A stretch of 64,000 nt of DNA from Seiridium cupressi (GCA_036674765.1 JARVKI010000143.1:1-64000), one strand, 5' to 3'. Shown: positions 32,406-45,507, counted from the first letter of the stretch. Numbers and translations are program-made. The notes: generated by a model not told the origin, from the letters alone.

Positions 32406-35400
32406 TATTCGAAGGTCAACCGGGAGTTGCTCTGGGCTCTGATGATCCCGTACCTAGTCTCTCTCGTCAACAGCAATCGGACTTGTCAGGATAGTCTCGA
32501 GAGCGCAATTTTTGCAGTCGCATTGTCCGCCATGCCCCTCCCATTCTAGGGCATTGAGCCTGATCAATGGACCCAAGACGATAGAAATGGTCGACCACTG
32601 AATGACATAATATGCGAGGACCTTCAATTAGTCTAAGATCAATTGAGTCGAGTGACGAGATACATGAATGAGAGAGATTTGTTTAGGTTTAGGCCGTGCC
32701 TCCTTTTGGAGCTGACTAGCCTAAGACGAGGGTCAAAAAGCCCACTAAAGCCCCTAACTACAATTAGGCATAGCGGCTAACGTTCCGTCTAATCTAAGAC
32801 ACCCAGTAGTCAATTGACATGGTAAAGTTACACGCCGGCCTAAGGAAACAGAAAATGACAACAAATAATAAACAGTTATTAACTGATGATGTATGGATTC
32901 AAGGGTCGAAAAGTCAAACTTTACCCATTTTCGGTATGGGTGTATATTTTAAGTTCGTATTGACGAAGAGTGGCTGCTCGTTGCTTTGGACATACGTTCT
33001 GGCCGACGATTAACGCATAATTAAGATGAGGGTAGTTCGCAATTCCGGTTGGGGGACTGCTCTGCTGACTACCAGAATTTAATAGAGCGGCCGATTTTTG
33101 GAAATCTTTACAAGATGATGGCATGCCTGTTCGGTAAATAGAATATGCGCAATCAGGTCTAAGCGGACAAGGCCATTGAAGGCTATTTAGCATGATTTAG
33201 CTTACATATTTACACCATGCGATTCCATCACGTCCAGAAAAACATGTTCCATAGAGAAATGGGATTTGAATGGCCCGAACCTTCAGACTGACTCCTTATT
33301 TGTGGTGTAAACAAGGTGACTACACATGTAGCGTCGGAAATGTAGGCTTCACCTAAGTTGGTGGCACGGAACGCTAGTTTGAGAGATTTTGCCCCCACTA
33401 TAGACTCAAAAGGTGTATACTTGATATACTTCTCTACAGAAGGACCTCGTGTGTCAGCCTTACATGTAAGATAAACAGCAGCATAGTATAAAGATATATA
33501 ACTGGTTGTTTTGCTGTCGGACAAACCCACGAATCGTGGGCTGGCTAATTCCGAAATAGGAAGGTATAATTTAACATGCACTATTAGCTGGAGATAATTT
33601 CCGCTGGTCCAACTCGATTACGGACAAACCATTGCCAGCATGGACCAATAAAATCATCATCTACTTTCGGGTCATGGATTAGGCCGCGTTGCGATATGTC
33701 TAATGTTGCGAGTCTAATGAACATCTGATATAGTGGACCCGTTCCATTGGGTTTGCACCACAAGTTATGCAAAACCTACCGGTACGTACTTGGTAGCAAC
33801 GTCTAGCATCAGATCGCAACATCGTAGATCGTTGCGCAGAAACGAATGGATTTTTAATGCCAGCCTTCTCAAGGGACTAACGTGTAATTGCCCACGGCAT
33901 GTCACGAAATTCAGTGTTCCGGCAATGATCGTCACCAATGGCAGATCTCGCCCCTTACTCGGACCAACGGTTGCAAGGCTGGTGAGGGTGGGTCTAAATC
34001 GGAGTTACCAGTGATCCAAGTGCCCAGTGGAAGATCGACCTAGCATTATTCTCGGCTGCCATTATTTATTCTCTTCGTTCTCATCTATTCTAGCGTACTA
34101 ATAACAGGCCTCAATATATTCTCATTTGCCGCATGGGAATGACCACTTTAGAAAACCGTAGGTCTTATGTAGGGGAAAAGTGCCACCAGCTTATACCACA
34201 AAAAACATAGACATATTCATATGTGAGCTCTGACGATAAGGTAACACCCGGTGGGGGATTCATACCCGACAGTGTTTATCAGCTCGAATACAGTTTGAAT
34301 ATGTTATGGTGTTAACGCTAATAACTAATGACTTGAACCGCCAACTGCGGAAGATAACAACGGGTGCCCAGACGCCGAATGAAGCATCCGCACTAATCTT
34401 ATATCAAGTTGTTCCAGGCTGGGATGCCTGGGTGGCGGCGACGAAAATTCTGATAGCATACGTATGGCCCTATCAATTGCGTGTTCCCAGCGATGCAAGT
34501 CTCACATGAGCTATTTGAACCGCTTCACAGTCATGTTGATGCCGGTAGAGCCCGGAGGGAGGAGCTCGCCTGCTGGAAGCCAGTAGTCCGAAGAGTGCGT
34601 TTTTCTTCTTCTTCATTTTTAATTTTTTCTCCTTCTTTTTCTTTTCTTCTTCTTCTGATATATTATTGAGGTACGGTGTGAAGGTTTGAGTAGCTGAGGA
34701 GAGACGATGGTCTGACATGTGCGTCGGCTGAGAAGACGAATTGGAGCTCCGCGCCCGCTTCTGCAGCAGTTCCCGTATTAGGGGGTTAACGCTACTGCAA
34801 GGCGCCGTCAGCCGCTGTCACTAGCACCCACTAAATCGCCGCCAGCGCCAGGATCCTTGACGCCGTTGGCACTCTAATCTTGGCGGCAGTGGTCGGGTCG
34901 GCCGGCCAGCGCTCTTTCTGCAAATGAGATCTTGGCCCGGTCAACCATTTTGATTGCGGGTTGTATGTAGGAATGAGGCACAGAGCCCTACCAGGTAGGC
35001 ATGCACGATTACATACGCAAACCGACGACATACGGCTTTGAAGTCGGTCCAAGTTAAAACCTCGGCCAAGATCACTAGAGTAGAATTTCAACGCAATCTT
35101 GTTCAGTTCGGGCCAAGACGAACCAACTCGGGAGGCTCTCTTGGCCTCGACCATGGGGGCCAACCATCGAGTCGCCACAGACGGGCTTCCTCACCTGCAT
35201 CGACTCAGTCTTGGCCCACATGTTGTTCGTGTACATGATTAGGACTACAGTATCAGCTCGCACATATGTCGAACGACGCTGGATCCAACATTTTGATGTG
35301 TGCTCAAGGCCATGTCCCTACTGTGCTGTCCGTCGAGCAATTACTAAGGCCTTGCCACCCAAGGCCTTGGATGCCGTTACGGACGCCCAGGGGAACACTT

Positions 35401-37028
35401 GGCGAGGAAGCATGTTTTACCGGCCAAACGATATATACGTCTTCTAAAAGCTTGACGTGAGCCGGCAGCCCGGCTGGAGACTCACGGGAATTAACGATGC
35501 ATCACGCACGACCTGTATAATTGCGTCAGATACGGAGTAGTCTTTTACGAAATGATGACACTGTGGAGAGAGGTGGTGCACCGAGAGCTTGGGTCCGTTT
35601 CAGCCAGGGTTGCCCAGACCCGCCGAGGTCCCGGCTGTGCGGCGGCTGATCCATTCGCATTACACCACCCAGCATGCCTTCAGACGCCAGAATGTTCGCA
35701 CAATGCAAACTCCATCTCATATGCCTTGGGCCTTTTCCAAGAGTTCTAACTTGGATCAGTCAGTTTGGATCGGTTCAATCACCATTGAACCACATCCAAG
35801 GTGGTTTTTACCATGGCCCATTGTGCTCCGAAGTCGACCTCTGGACGCGTCAGAGTGATGACGACTAACGACAAGTAGCACCGACAGACCCACGACAATG
35901 TAGGCTTGTGGTTTGGCGGCAGCATGCTCACGACAAGTCGCATATGCTTCTCTTTCTGCGTACGTACCATGGCCAGAGGAAGAGCAACGAGGTACATACA
36001 TGGAAAATTGTTAGCCCATCTGCCACGGGACCAACATCATTGCTGGATTTGGCTCCTCCGAAGACTTCGAAGAGAGCTGACTGGAATGTCTGCCATTGCC
36101 GCCTGGGGATGATGTGGCCATTCCCATTCCGTGCCAACTACAGACCTGGTCTTCCTGAGCCGCCAGTGTCTCATGCAGCGGAGTCATGCTATCGCCAAGA
36201 GGCGCCGGCGGCGCTGTGGGGCCATGACGCTAAACACTGAACTGGCAGCTGCTGGTAAATTGAGCAGAACGTCCACAATGCTCTTCAAATTTGCAATCTT
36301 GGCGTGGCAAGTTGTCAAGCAAGGCTTGTGTTGCATCTGGTGATGGTCGCTTTTTCTCAACGAAGTTCTCTTCAAGGCAGCCCAACGCTTCCACGGAAAA
36401 CTCTCGTCCATTCATTGTTAGCCTAAAGATTCGATGCACGTCGGATACCGGCTTGCTATGGGCTGATCTACCCAAAGGTTAGTCGTTGGCTTTCGTCCCT
36501 GCGTCTAGAAGCGCCCCTACCCAGTACCCGTAAAGACAGGACGCCACCCTCAATTCGAACTCTGGCAGCAAAACACATCGTGCTCCACCAGCCTAATCCA
36601 TCTGCTCACGCTGTTTAGAGTTTGGCTCCGCCCGCTCTCAATCTTCCCTTCCATGCATCGAGAAGCGGATTGGAACGACTAGGTACTGACGGGGTCGCAT
36701 AGTCGCTGTTCGCTAGTTAGCTAGTCACCCAAACTTTCTTCATACGGAAGGTCTGAGAAACCTCGGTCGGCGACCGAGGTACTGGGACACGCTTTCCTCT
36801 TGTCCTACAAGCGCAATCGCCCATCCCGGGGAGTAGCCACGTTCACGTAGAACCCTTGCAGACCTTGAGCGTCGCTCTTCTGCTGGTGCTGGTGCTGATG
36901 CTCGATAGAAATAGCACATCACCCCCGACTCTCCAGGGAAGTACCCTTTTTTGAAACTCTAGATATCAGCACGCATCTATTGGACCTTCGGTTTATCCCC
37001 CTCGTTGGTACGAGAAAAGTGAATAGAT
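32406..37028. other. AT-rich gene desert
   Basis: About 4.6 kb without a supportable gene. 32600-34300 is distinctly AT-rich with many TA steps. Minus-strand frames at 33228-33581 and 33584-33772 read somewhat like protein but carry no known motif. A pyrimidine-rich tract (CTT/TTC/TTT) lies at about 34602-34660. From about 34700 the GC content rises again, still without genes; a minus-strand frame at 36230-36475 has no family match by eye. Confidence 0.5.
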
Positions 37029-39614
37029 ATGGGGTTTGCCTTCCGTAAAAAGGCCAGTATGGCTCCGGCCGAGGACGAGGCGACCTCAACCACCACCGGC
37101 GCCGTCATCGAGATCGGTGGAGTGGAGGTCCACCCGGAAGCCGACTTGAAGAAGTTCAAGCGCCTTCACAGGTGGGACCCTTTCCTCGATGTCGAGAATC
37201 TCGACACCGTAGACTGTGCTTTGGCGACGGACGATATCGAGAAGGAGGCTGCCGTTCAAGAGACTCTTTTGATAGAGGACTCACCGTACCCCGAAGTACG
37301 AGCTGCTGTGAGTATCTACCCGCTCAACGTGTCCAACCTCGCAGCGAATTCTAACGCTCGTAATAGGTCCGTCCTGAAGATGATCCTGATATTCCGGTCA
37401 ACACAATTCGTGCTTGGACTATCGGGTTTCTCCTTTGCACTATAGTCGCGGCTTGCAATATCCTACTCGGAATGCGTCGCTCACCTACCTACATCACTGC
37501 CACCGTCGTACAATTAATTGCTTACCCACTGGGCAGGGCATGGCACAGATTCATTCCGGCCAAGTCGTTCACACTTTTTGGCCACGAACTCGACCTCAAC
37601 CCGTGCCCCTTCAACATGAAAGAACACACCATCATCACCATCATGACTGCCGCCGGTGCTTCGGCAAGTTACGCCATCGATATTCTCCTGGCTCAGGAGG
37701 TCTTCTACAATCAATTTTTCGGCTGGGGGTTCCAGATTCTTCTAGTCGTCTCAACTCAAGCTATGGGGTTCGGTATGGCTGGTATCCTCCGACGATTCCT
37801 GGTATGGCCCGCTGCCATGGTCTGGCCTGCCACTCTTATTTTCACCACGGTCATGTACTCGCTTCACGATCACTCGCCCTCTAACCCGTCCACGAGCAAT
37901 GGGTGGAGAATCGGCCGTTACAAGTTCTTCCTCATCGTCGCACTCTGCACCTTCTGCTACGAATGGATCCCGCAAGTCATGGCCACTTTCTTGCAAGTGT
38001 TCACATTTGTTTGCTGGATTGCACCCGAGAATGTCGTCGTGAACCAGGTTTTCGGTGGCCAGACGGGACTGGGTCTTCTTCCCATCTCTTTCGACTGGAG
38101 CATCGTCACTGGTTTCTTGGGCAGCCCGCTTCAGACTCCCGCCTTTGCCATTTTCAACGTCGGTGCTGGCATTCTGATCATGATGATAGGCTGCATTGGC
38201 ATGGCATACGCTGGGCCTGATTTTATGAAGTATCTCCCAATCAGTGCAAATTCCAACTTCGACCACTTCGGCAATAGTTATAACACCAGCCGCATCCTGA
38301 CCAGCGACTTCACCTTCAATCAGACGGCTTATGAGGAGTACTCACCACTGATGCTCGGTCCGGCCTTCTCTCTATCGTATGGAATGTCGTTCGCCACCTT
38401 GATATCAACCATCGTTCATGTGGCTCTCTTTTATGGCAAAGATATCATGTCACGCGCCCGCAATGCTCGCTTTGAGGAAGCTGATGTGCACTTGAAGTTG
38501 ATGCGCAAGTACAAGGAAGCACCCGAGTGGTGGTTTTTTACTGTCTTTATCATCAGCTTTGCTTTCGGCATGATCGCGTCCCAGGTTTGGGAGACGCATC
38601 TCACATGGTGGGCATATATCCTCTGCGTTGTTATTGGTGCTGTTTTCATCCTGCCGGTTGGCGTGATCCAGGCTATTACCAATCAGCAAACCGGGTTGAA
38701 CGTTATCACCGAGATGGTCGTTGGCTATATGACCCCCGGCCGACCCGTCGCAATGATGCTGTTCAAAAGCTGGGGATATATGCTTGCGTATAACGGCCTT
38801 ACTTATGGTGTGTCTGTCGCTACCCTCATCACTATGCTGCCCTGCTAACACCAGTAGTGTCTGACCTGAAGATTGGCCACTATATGAAGATCCCACCTCG
38901 AACCATGTTCGCTGCTCAATTGTTTGCCGTTGTATGGCTGTCAATCGTCCAGATTGCTGCGTACAACTTCCTCCTTGGTAACATTGAGGGTGTTTGCACC
39001 TCCACACAGGTCAACGGTCTCACATGCCCACACGCCAAAACATTCTATAACGCTTCGGTTATCTGGGGTCTGCTAGGTCCGGCCAAGATGTTTGGTGTTG
39101 GCCAGCTTTACAGCTGGGCCAACTGGTTCTGGCTCATTGGTGCCGCTTGCCCGGTCGCTCAATACTTCCTTGCCAAGCGCTATCCTCGCAGCTTCCTCCG
39201 ATATGTCTTCTTCCCTGCCATCTTCGGCGCTGCCGGGATGATTCCCCCTGCCACCACCTGGTACCTTGGCCAATATGTCATCGTCGGTTTACTCTTCAAC
39301 TACGTAATCAAAAAGCGCTTCTTTGGGTGGTGGAGTAAGTCTTCCCTACTTCGATTTTCCTCAGCCGTGCTTGTTTCGCAAGCTGATACTTATTCCTCTC
39401 AGGCCGGTATAACTATGTCACGTCCGGGGCCCTCGACATTGGCACAGCATTTTGCGTCGTTATCTCTGCACTCGCGCTTGGTCTGAGTGGTGCCGATTTC
39501 CCTGACTGGTGGGGGAATACCGTGTGGCAGTTGAATCTCGATAATGATGGTACGGCGGTCACGAAGATTCTCCCTGGTGATGGGTCGTTCTTGGGGCCAC
39601 CTCGGTGGCACTAA
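37029..39614 (+). CDS. OPT-family oligopeptide transporter
   Basis: Proton-coupled plasma-membrane importer of small peptides (OPT superfamily, peptide-transport branch by motif style). Exons 37029-37307, 37367-38807, 38858-39334 and 39403-39614 give 802 aa. A cytosolic N-terminus with ETLLIEDSPYPEVRAAVRPE precedes the first span (WTIGFLLCTIVAACNILLGM). Family landmarks include FNMKEHTIITIMT, QEVFYNQFFGWGFQILLV, CTFCYEWIPQV, FGGQTGLGLLPISFDWS, NQQTGLNVITEMVVGYMTPG, SDLKIGHYMKIPPR and, close to the end, YNYVTSGALDIG with WWGNTV. The SPYPEVR and NPGPFNxKEH-type motifs (here NPCPFNMKEH) are intact. Roughly 14-16 spans are expected. All introns are 50-68 nt, and the second has a perfect GCTAAC branch site. 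Substrate specificity cannot be read from sequence. Confidence 0.95.
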
Positions 39615-41099
39615 ACATGACGAGACGAAACGACTTGATGGAAGCTATGATATATGATTATGTGGACTACCTACTTACTTATCTTTAATACCCCCATCTC
39701 CCTTTCCCGCCAGCACACAGATCGCCATGGCCATAACCTACATATATACCCCATACTTGAAAAAGCACACAGGATGAGGAGTCTACACATAACAAATAGT
39801 TAGCTTAATTAATGGTTGTTGAAACAGGTGCATGGAATCCTCCTCGTGGTTCGTGCCGTGCTTTTCGATGTCGTTGCTAGGTCTGACAGGGTGCTGTGAC
39901 CTGTCAAAGGTACACCCTCCAGCTGCAATTAATGGCATTCACAGACCCATTTTTATTAAGGGATCATGGTGTATTTTCCCATCCAGTGGCTCGTCCCTGC
40001 AGGACACGGGCAGTGTCCCTTCCGAACCAATCAGCGAATCAGGCAGCAGATGAGAGGCATGCAGAAAGAAGTAATACATACGGTCGGCACGACATCCGAT
40101 GAGGAGTTCCGGTAGACAGGACCACGAACCGATAATAATAATCCCCAAGCGTCGTAGCCCACATTTCCACCAGGCTGAGAGAGTCGGGAATAATCAGTCG
40201 GGCAGGATCGCGAGCACGTGGGCGGCTCGGTGAGATTTATTGGAGTTTTGGGCCCGCGCCCGCTGTCAGACTATGCGCCAAGTCCAGCAACAGCTAGGGT
40301 TAGAAAGCTTGAGTGCGCCACCAAATACATTGTCTGGGTACATTAAACTGGAAACCAGGAAAGGTGGAGAGCACGCGACACTTAACCACTTCTGAGGTTG
40401 GCTACGACCACTGTCAGTCGACGACCGGAGGAGAAGTCTGCGGCACGCAGAGTCTATTGAATGCAGACCCCCGAATGGGATCTCGGTCCGTTTTGCTTTT
40501 TCGGAGGTAATGCAGGCGGAGGAATCCAATGCACGTGCTGCGCTCAATGGCCACGGCCATGTTGGATCTCTAGATGAGGCTGGGGGTCTCCCATAGGCCA
40601 CGTTCAACCAGGGAAGCAATGGATCAGGGTATGTGTAAGTCGGGTAGCCTACATGTATGCACATTGTAGTTGCACGGCCAATTCAACGATTTCCTCGCCC
40701 TGGGAAGCGACACGCTTCTGCATGTGGCCTAACCACCGACCGAGCCATCTCGGAGATCTTGCCCGATCTTGGCATTGGCCCTGCAGCTTGGGCTCGCCAC
40801 GTGCGCATGGGCGTGTAACCACGCCGCTTGGCCTTGGGGTTATTTAGACTCGTTGGTCAGCACTTTGGTCGTGTATGTTTGGTCCTTCGTGTGCCGTTCG
40901 TCGTGTTATCGCTGAGGCTGCCTTGTACCCAGCTTGTCTCGAGAACGCCAATTACATTGGGCTCTTATATTTCCCAGTCGGCAGTCAAGCGAATCCTGAC
41001 ACCACTCTCGGCGGCCTGTGACAACACCATACTCATCGATTGGGCACGTGGGCGTTCCGTTTTGCCACGCTCGATAAGGAAACCTCCGGTTCCGGGGAA
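39615..41099. other. intergenic
   Basis: About 1.5 kb with no gene seen. It contains the 3' flank of the OPT gene and the promoter of the MFS gene; a GCGTGGGC-like GC-rich patch and several CACGTG/CACGTGG motifs occur around 40215 and 41045. Confidence 0.45.
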
Positions 41100-42866
41100 A
41101 TGGCAGAGGGCGGTCCGATTCACGATGTCGAGCAGGCGCCCGCTTCGTCTCATAGGGACGAGAAGGATGTTGTCGTTGCGCCGGATAGTGTAGCCATGGT
41201 CGACTCCAAGGATCCCGCAGCGCCCTCGGCACAAGTATCCGGAACACGGCAAAAGCTGTCCGACTTGTTCACAATAATTGCAGCGGGCGCAGGACTGGCT
41301 TCGGACGGGTGAGTTATGCTTGAATATAGGTCTCTTTAAAGCCCTCAAGCTAACGAGCCGCCAAGATACCAGAACAACTTGATGTGCGTACGCAATTTGT
41401 ATACTAGTGTAGATTATGATCAACTTGCTTATAGAGGATAGGACCATGTTGAATGTGTTATACACGCAGGAGTATCCCAACGTCTACACATCAGCCGTCA
41501 AGACGCAGGTGTCCAATGCGCTACTTGTGGGCGAGGTCCTCGGCCAAATCGTGATCGGCCTCACCTGTGATTATCTTGGCCGCAAGTTCGCTATTGTCCT
41601 CACGACTCTGATGGTAATTGTGGGCGGCATCCTCGCTACCGCTGCTCATGGCACGACGACTCTGGGAATGTTCTGGATGCTGACTATCGCGCGCGGTATT
41701 GTCGGCTTCGGTGCTGGAGGCGAGTACCCCGCTGCCTCAACCAGCGCGAGCGAGTCGGCGAACGAGCGCACGCTGAAGAACCGTGGTCCCATTTTCATCC
41801 TAGTGACCAATCTCCCGCTCTCGTTCGGTGGCCCCCTTGCGGTCATCATCTTTCTCATCGTCATTTCGGCGGCCGGATCTTCGCGACTCTCGACGGTATG
41901 GCGCGTTTGCTTCGGCATTGGCTGCATTATCCCAGTTGTCATCTTCTACTTCCGTATCAAGATGCTCAACTCAAAGCTATATCGTCGCGGCGCTATCAAG
42001 AAGAGGGTACCGTATGTTCTTGTTCTAAGATACTACTGGAAGAGCTTGATTGGAACAGCAGGGGCTTGGTTCTTATATGACTTTGTACGTTGAGGTCACC
42101 GTCTAGATACCGACGGCGATGCTAATGCTCTCCAGATCACTTTCCCTAATGGCGTTTTCTCCGTAAGTCGTCTGACCCAGTTCCGAAGATAATGACTAAC
42201 ATAGATCTGCAGGGTACCATTATCTCGAGCGTCGTACAGGGCTCCAACATTGTCAAGACTGCTGAATACCAACTTCTACTGGGCGCCATCTCCCTCCCCG
42301 GCGTTTTTATCGGCGCCTATCTGTGCAACAAAATTGGCCGTCGAAACACCATGATGCTTGGCTTCAGCGGCTACCTCGTCTTCGGACTCATCATCGGCTG
42401 CGCCTATGACCAGATCACCAAGATCATTCCGCTCTTCGTCGTCTTCTACGGGCTCATGCAGAGTTCCGGCAACCTTGGCCCAGGAGACATGCTCGGCCTC
42501 ATTAGCAGCGAGTCGTACGCCACTGCCGTCCGAGGAACGTGCTACGGTTTCTCGGCTGCCATTGGCAAGGTCGGTGCTGCTGTTGGTACGGAGGCTTTCA
42601 CCCCTATTCAGAATAATCTAGGCAAGCGTTGGACTTTCATCATCGCGGCTATCTGCGGAATCACAGGGGTCTTGGTAACGAGAATTTTCGTACGAGATTT
42701 GAAGGGCGAGGATCTGAAACATGAAGATGAGAGGTTCCGGGCTTATCTGATTGCTAATGGTTGGACTGGTGAGATGGGCGAGGAGGATTTGAAGGGGCTT
42801 GCGCAGGATGGTGTTGAGCCGGCACTGGTGGCGGAGGTTGAAGGCACGAAGACTGTAACGCAGTGA
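41100..42866 (+). CDS. MFS permease, Git1-like (glycerophosphodiester/phosphate type)
   Basis: Five exons (41100-41308, 41366-41383, 41442-42084, 42136-42162, 42213-42866) give 516 aa. The second and fourth exons are only 18 and 27 nt; both are required to build the conserved first-span motif DGYQNNLMTMLNVLY and the span-7 motif ITFPNGVFSGTIIS. The MFS signature GRKFAIVLTTLMV follows TCDYLG, and a second GRRNTMMLGFSGY follows the seventh span. RGIVGFGAGGEYPAASTSAS and GPGDMLGLISSESY are typical of the Git1/phosphate-symporter branch, which imports glycerophosphoinositol or phosphate. The start is the first in-frame ATG; the frame is open for 20 codons upstream without another ATG. The cytosolic ends are short and acidic. 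Assignment to the branch is firm; substrate is inferred. Confidence 0.92.
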
Positions 42867-43425
42867 GCATCTTAGGGGCGCATTTCAGTGCAGATTCCTG
42901 AGGAGACATGAGATGCGTCGGCCAGATCGCTAGTGGTAGGGACAACATCAATCCATACTATTTGTCACATTGAACGCGCAGGCTTCAGCGGCATCAGGAG
43001 TTGAATTCGATATCCACTATCCGCATTCGAGTATGTTATCCTTTCCTATCCTGATAAAGTCGCTGGCGTCATATGGTATGACTATATCGAAGGACAGTCG
43101 GACTGTAGCTTGTAGTGACCTATCGGAGGTCATCTTCCACCACCTTTTGACTATCATCCGACTTACCGTGCAGCTTATATGTTATTCTGATCTGGCTTGG
43201 ATGCCCTACCCGTAGTGTTGTTATAAATTTCTAATAGAAGAGAATAGCTCAGCTATCTTATATTAATGTATGATTTCTGTCATGAGTCGGTTAGACAGTT
43301 GTAAATTAATTAATTAAATAAAGTGTGAAGCAGCATTGACTGGCCAGTTCACTATTGCCATCCACTGGGAACTCTACAAAGGACTCGATACCGTCTCACC
43401 TTGCAAGCACATATACAACAGATGC
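42867..43425. other. convergent intergenic gap
   Basis: 3' ends of the MFS gene and the monooxygenase gene face each other. The centre (43200-43320) is AT-rich, with 'attaattaattaaataaa' at about 43304; no coding signal. Confidence 0.5.
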
Positions 43426-44691
43426 TCAAGTACTCCACTTATAATCTGGGAGCGGAAATGTCTTTGTGCTTGCAAAGGCGGCACCCAGATACTTTTGTAC
43501 AAACTCGGCGATTCCCGTCCACGCGATGAAAGTGAAAGCATAGTTTCGAAAACCTATTCCCCATGCTGTCCGTGGCACAAAAATGGACGGGACCAGTGGA
43601 GGGATCTTCTGCATTTTCTTGATGAGTGGTCTCATTTGCTGCTCATAGCCTCCGAGACCTGCCGCAATATCCCCGTCGTGTTTCCCAATCTCACCTGCTA
43701 GCATATATGCGCCGGCGAGCGCAAGACTCGTATCACCGCCAGTGGGTCCTGCTGCGTAGCCAGCATCACCGACAAGGACGAATCGTCCATTGTAGAGCCG
43801 TGGTATCTTGACCTGGACAATCTCACTGGCATAAAAGTCTTCCGAGCCCATCATCTCCCGCATCAGAAAATCGCTCTTCCACCCAACGCCTTGGTAGTGT
43901 TGAGTGAGGTATTTCCTGAGTGCATAGTCTCCTTGCATCAAAGCCTGACGGAATGGCGGCGTAGAGTCTCGCCCATGTTTTGCATTTCTACCCATCAGCA
44001 TAACTCGACTGAACCCGGCTGGGTCTGACCCAAGGCTGATGGAACGACCTCCGACGGCACTATATCCTTGCCCTATCTTGCTTCCGTTGAGAAGATCCTG
44101 TTTGATAGAGAAGTAAGCTACCCAAAGCTCAGTCGGAAAGATGTGGTCCCGGACGGCGCATCCAAGGCCCATAGCTCGAGTCCGCGAGGTTGCGCCATCG
44201 CAAGCAACCACGAGATCATACACAGCGCTTGGCAACTTGTTAGCAAATTCGACTGTTACGGGACTGTCGTTCGTGTTGCCCTGCTGTATCGAGGTGATGT
44301 GCTCTCCAAACACATAATCGATGTTCTTATTGTCTTTAGTGAGGTCAAGGAGGACCTTTGATAGATCACCACGGAATATTTCGAACTCCGATATGAGTGA
44401 CTGTTGATCCGCATTCCCAGTGGCTCTGATGACACCATACGGCCGACCGTCGTCGCGGACGAAGCTGACGCCATCCTCTTGGGTCGACTTCGCTCTCACC
44501 TGGGCTTCCATTCCTGGCATCTTCCTCATGACGGAGACGCCAGCGGTACGGATGTCTACTGCCTGTCCGCCGGTGCGCAGTTCGGGGAAGCGCTCGATAA
44601 CGGTGACTTTAGCGCCGGCTTTGGCTAGCCAGTAAGCTGTCGTAGGGCCGGCGATGGAAGCCCCTACGACGAGAATCCTTAATCCAGACAT
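43426..44691 (-). CDS. FAD-dependent monooxygenase
   Basis: Single-exon, 421 aa, starting at the ATG of MSGLRILVVGASIAG; the frame is open 26 codons further upstream but with no ATG. Flavoprotein hydroxylase (PHBH-like, class A) that would use NAD(P)H and oxygen to hydroxylate a small organic substrate. The FAD-binding GASIAG (10-15) lies in the N-terminal Rossmann fold and is followed by VTVIERFPELR. A middle DG motif is VACDGATSRTRAMG (about 184-197), and the ribityl-binding GD motif is FVLVGDAGYAAGPTGGDTSL. The sequence resembles the fungal/bacterial TetX-like group. No signal peptide; a hydrophobic patch near the C-terminus (YAFTFIAWTGIAEFV) could give loose membrane contact. No neighbouring pathway genes point to the substrate. 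Confidence 0.92.
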   Translation of the reverse strand: MSGLRILVVGASIAGPTTAYWLAKAGAKVTVIERFPELRTGGQAVDIRTAGVSVMRKMPGMEAQVRAKSTQEDGVSFVRDDGRPYGVIRATGNADQQSLISEFEIFRGDLSKVLLDLTKDNKNIDYVFGEHITSIQQGNTNDSPVTVEFANKLPSAVYDLVVACDGATSRTRAMGLGCAVRDHIFPTELWVAYFSIKQDLLNGSKIGQGYSAVGGRSISLGSDPAGFSRVMLMGRNAKHGRDSTPPFRQALMQGDYALRKYLTQHYQGVGWKSDFLMREMMGSEDFYASEIVQVKIPRLYNGRFVLVGDAGYAAGPTGGDTSLALAGAYMLAGEIGKHDGDIAAGLGGYEQQMRPLIKKMQKIPPLVPSIFVPRTAWGIGFRNYAFTFIAWTGIAEFVQKYLGAAFASTKTFPLPDYKWST

Positions 44692-45507
44692 TGGGGCTGG
44701 TTGATGATGGAGGGAGCAGCGTTGTCCGCGGATCCACTTTGCTGGAAATTTGGATAGAGAAACTATCAATACGGTGTTTTGTATAGACGAGTCACGTTTT
44801 CCATGGGAACAATGAGCTGGGCGTCAACTTTCCATCGTTGACGAATAGAAGTTTATATAATGTCCATACCGCCCTGCACGGAGCCATGGGTAGGAATGAC
44901 TGGGCTAGTAACGTTTGCTTCTACTGGGCTTTTCAAGTTTTTGCTGTCAGTGGGTCTCATCTCATGAAGAAGGTTTGGTACATTCCAAAGTCCAAAGATG
45001 GGTCTAACGGTGTTGAAGGACATATCTAGACACCGAGGGGTTGCATGTCGGGAGATGCAATTCCCCGACAAACTGAGATCCTGGGTGCACCAAATTATGA
45101 TGACGTCTTCCATAGGTAAGCAGAAGCTTAGCTCAGCTACGGTAGGTATCAGGTAATTTACCTACTTACGGCACGCGCTACCCACATTAGGCATCCTATC
45201 GATAAGCTGGGCACGCGTCTAAACCGAGGGTACCAAGTGATCCTAGCTAGAATAGCACATGGCATAGGCATCAATTCTACCAATCTTGAACCTCCTTCCC
45301 ACCCTCAAGACTAAAACCACACGTTCAGCCCGTCACAGTGACTTTATTTGAAATATCGAGATTGAGTTGAATCTTTGCCGCAGATGGTATCTTGACGTCT
45401 TATCTACCTGTTCTATCGAGATGGAGATCGTGGTCCAGTCCAGAAACGGTAATTACATACAGTTTTGATTTTGGTTGGAAAATGCCTGTTCTTCTCTGGA
45501 GTCGTTC
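44692..45507. other. intergenic between two minus-strand genes
   Basis: No gene seen; includes the promoter of the monooxygenase and the 3' flank of the F-box-like gene. Confidence 0.5.
44851..44859 (-). promoter_or_regulatory. possible TATA box of the monooxygenase gene
   Basis: The minus strand reads TATATAAAC about 160 bases upstream of the ATG at 44691. Match and distance are compatible with a TATA element; no other evidence. Confidence 0.35.

Noticed and set aside
33228..33772. two adjacent minus-strand frames with protein-like text
   Set aside because: No recognisable family, AT-rich context and a stop between them; could be a relic, but I cannot support a gene.
36230..36475. minus-strand frame in the region before the OPT gene
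   Set aside because: Some blocks look natural, but no motif, start or intron structure could be established.
37029..44691. OPT, MFS and FAD monooxygenase genes as a biosynthetic gene cluster
   Set aside because: No polyketide synthase, NRPS, terpene synthase, prenyltransferase or cluster regulator is present, so transport plus one oxygenase is not enough.
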